Assembly: GCA_032716605.1 (NCBI GenBank)
Contig: CM064509.1
Location: 44,681,120 to 44,745,119, forward strand
Direction: 5' to 3'
Length of the DNA: 64,000 nt
Source: Paralithodes platypus
Lineage: Eukaryota; Arthropoda; Malacostraca; Decapoda; Lithodidae
In this document: one piece after another, positions 63,840 to 64,000 of the stretch
Layout of the letters: every line of letters begins with the position of its first letter
Numbering within the stretch: position 1 is the stretch's first letter
Made by a program: the position numbers and the translations under genes
The notes under the pieces: generated by a model
What the model was told of the DNA's origin: nothing
The model's database searches: none
Seen by the model: only the letters and a program-made list of their open reading frames with translations

Positions 63840-63921
63840 TTACCTGGCTATTCTGACGACCACTCTGCCGCACGATGTGGTCCTTGAGAAAGCCAAACGT
63901 GGCGATAATCCACTTATCCAC
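63840..63921 (-). other. Possible first exon of a second Harbinger ORF
   Basis: Minus strand DKWIIATFGFLKDHIVRQSG, RQNSQ followed by GTAAAT, a plausible donor site. Harbinger elements often carry a second, DNA-binding gene, which makes this worth noting, but I recognise no MADF or Myb motif in so short a piece and no good ATG. Confidence 0.2.
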
Positions 63922-64000
63922 TTATCATTTATGGTGCCGTGTGCCGCTGCACTGACGCCTATCGTTTCCCGTCAAGCGTCGTCAATCGCCGTCAAGCGCC

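Larger units (their letters stand above)
62695..64000 (+). mobile_element. PIF/Harbinger-like DNA transposon, left part (runs off the window)
   Basis: The LINE-E frame stops at CTTAAGCAGGCGTCACACCA. TTA (62694-62696) fits a 3-bp TWA target duplication; the right end is outside the window. GC-rich left subterminal region with many CGACGGCGACC and GCCGACC words (62755-63065) and an 11-bp perfect hairpin at 62731-62757. A transposase fragment at 63171-63300 identifies the superfamily. 63345-63400 is (AT)n; 63480-63700 is AT-rich and non-coding; GTCAAGCG words appear at 63973-63998. Confidence 0.7.

Noticed and set aside
1..64000. A new multi-gene defence or biosynthetic system
   Set aside because: Nearly all coding sequence is explained by known transposon types. 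The few unexplained ORFs (27570, 40259, 42025) are short, isolated and lack signatures.

Overview
This is a eukaryotic, repeat-dominated window, most likely from an arthropod and probably a decapod crustacean. The reasons are long AT-rich non-coding stretches, one canonically spliced host exon, two different full-length BEL/Pao LTR retrotransposons, several decayed LINE lineages of a type I associate with decapod genomes, short TTAGG runs (the arthropod telomere unit) and many microsatellites. No prokaryotic operon, CRISPR array or viral capsid gene is visible. All similarity statements come from reading the sequence by eye; no search was run.

Layout. 1-17.8 kb is a nest of elements. LINE-A (about 300-17340, +) carries an esterase-like ORF1, an endonuclease and a reverse transcriptase (RT). 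It is split by LINE-B (3940-7957, -, 8-bp target duplication), which is itself split by a CR1-like LINE-C (about 4776-5970, +). LINE-A is split again by BEL-1 (9222-17023, 4-bp duplication), whose gag is split by a TTAA-flanked MITE (11554-12033). A 42-bp minisatellite has grown inside the LINE-A coding sequence. At 21.4-24.5 kb (-) there is a piggyBac transposase with one frameshift and one stop. An internally deleted gypsy-like LTR element follows (24.5-26.9 kb). 26.9-44 kb is a mosaic: five more copies of two TTAA-MITE families, 5S-rRNA-derived repeats, four minisatellites, two dispersed-repeat families and the only recognisable host coding sequence, a 96-bp exon of a GH35 beta-galactosidase gene (35570-35665, -). 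45.1-46.6 kb holds an RTE-like LINE fragment (-). 47.3-51.0 kb holds LINE-D (+), split in its RT domain by a TA-flanked terminal-inverted-repeat transposon (48636-49836). A 38-bp satellite lies at 51.1-51.9 kb. BEL-2 occupies 53459-61357, again with a MITE inside. The window ends with a LINE-E RT cut by the left part of a PIF/Harbinger element that runs off the end.

How it fits together. Almost every coding segment is transposon-derived and broken. Target duplications (TTAA, TA, ACAT, GCTA and an 8-bp one) and reading frames that resume across the insertions fix the order of events well. The TTAA MITEs and the piggyBac transposase share a target-site preference, so a piggyBac-type enzyme is the natural candidate for mobilising them; this is inference. 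I did not find a convincing new multi-gene system. The most unusual signals are the paired subterminal repeats of the MITE family, which seem to change together within each copy, the frame-preserving minisatellite inside LINE-A, a template-switch-like inverted duplication in BEL-2, a tandem array built around a 31-bp palindrome, and 5S-derived modules next to two minisatellites that share a TCCTACA core.
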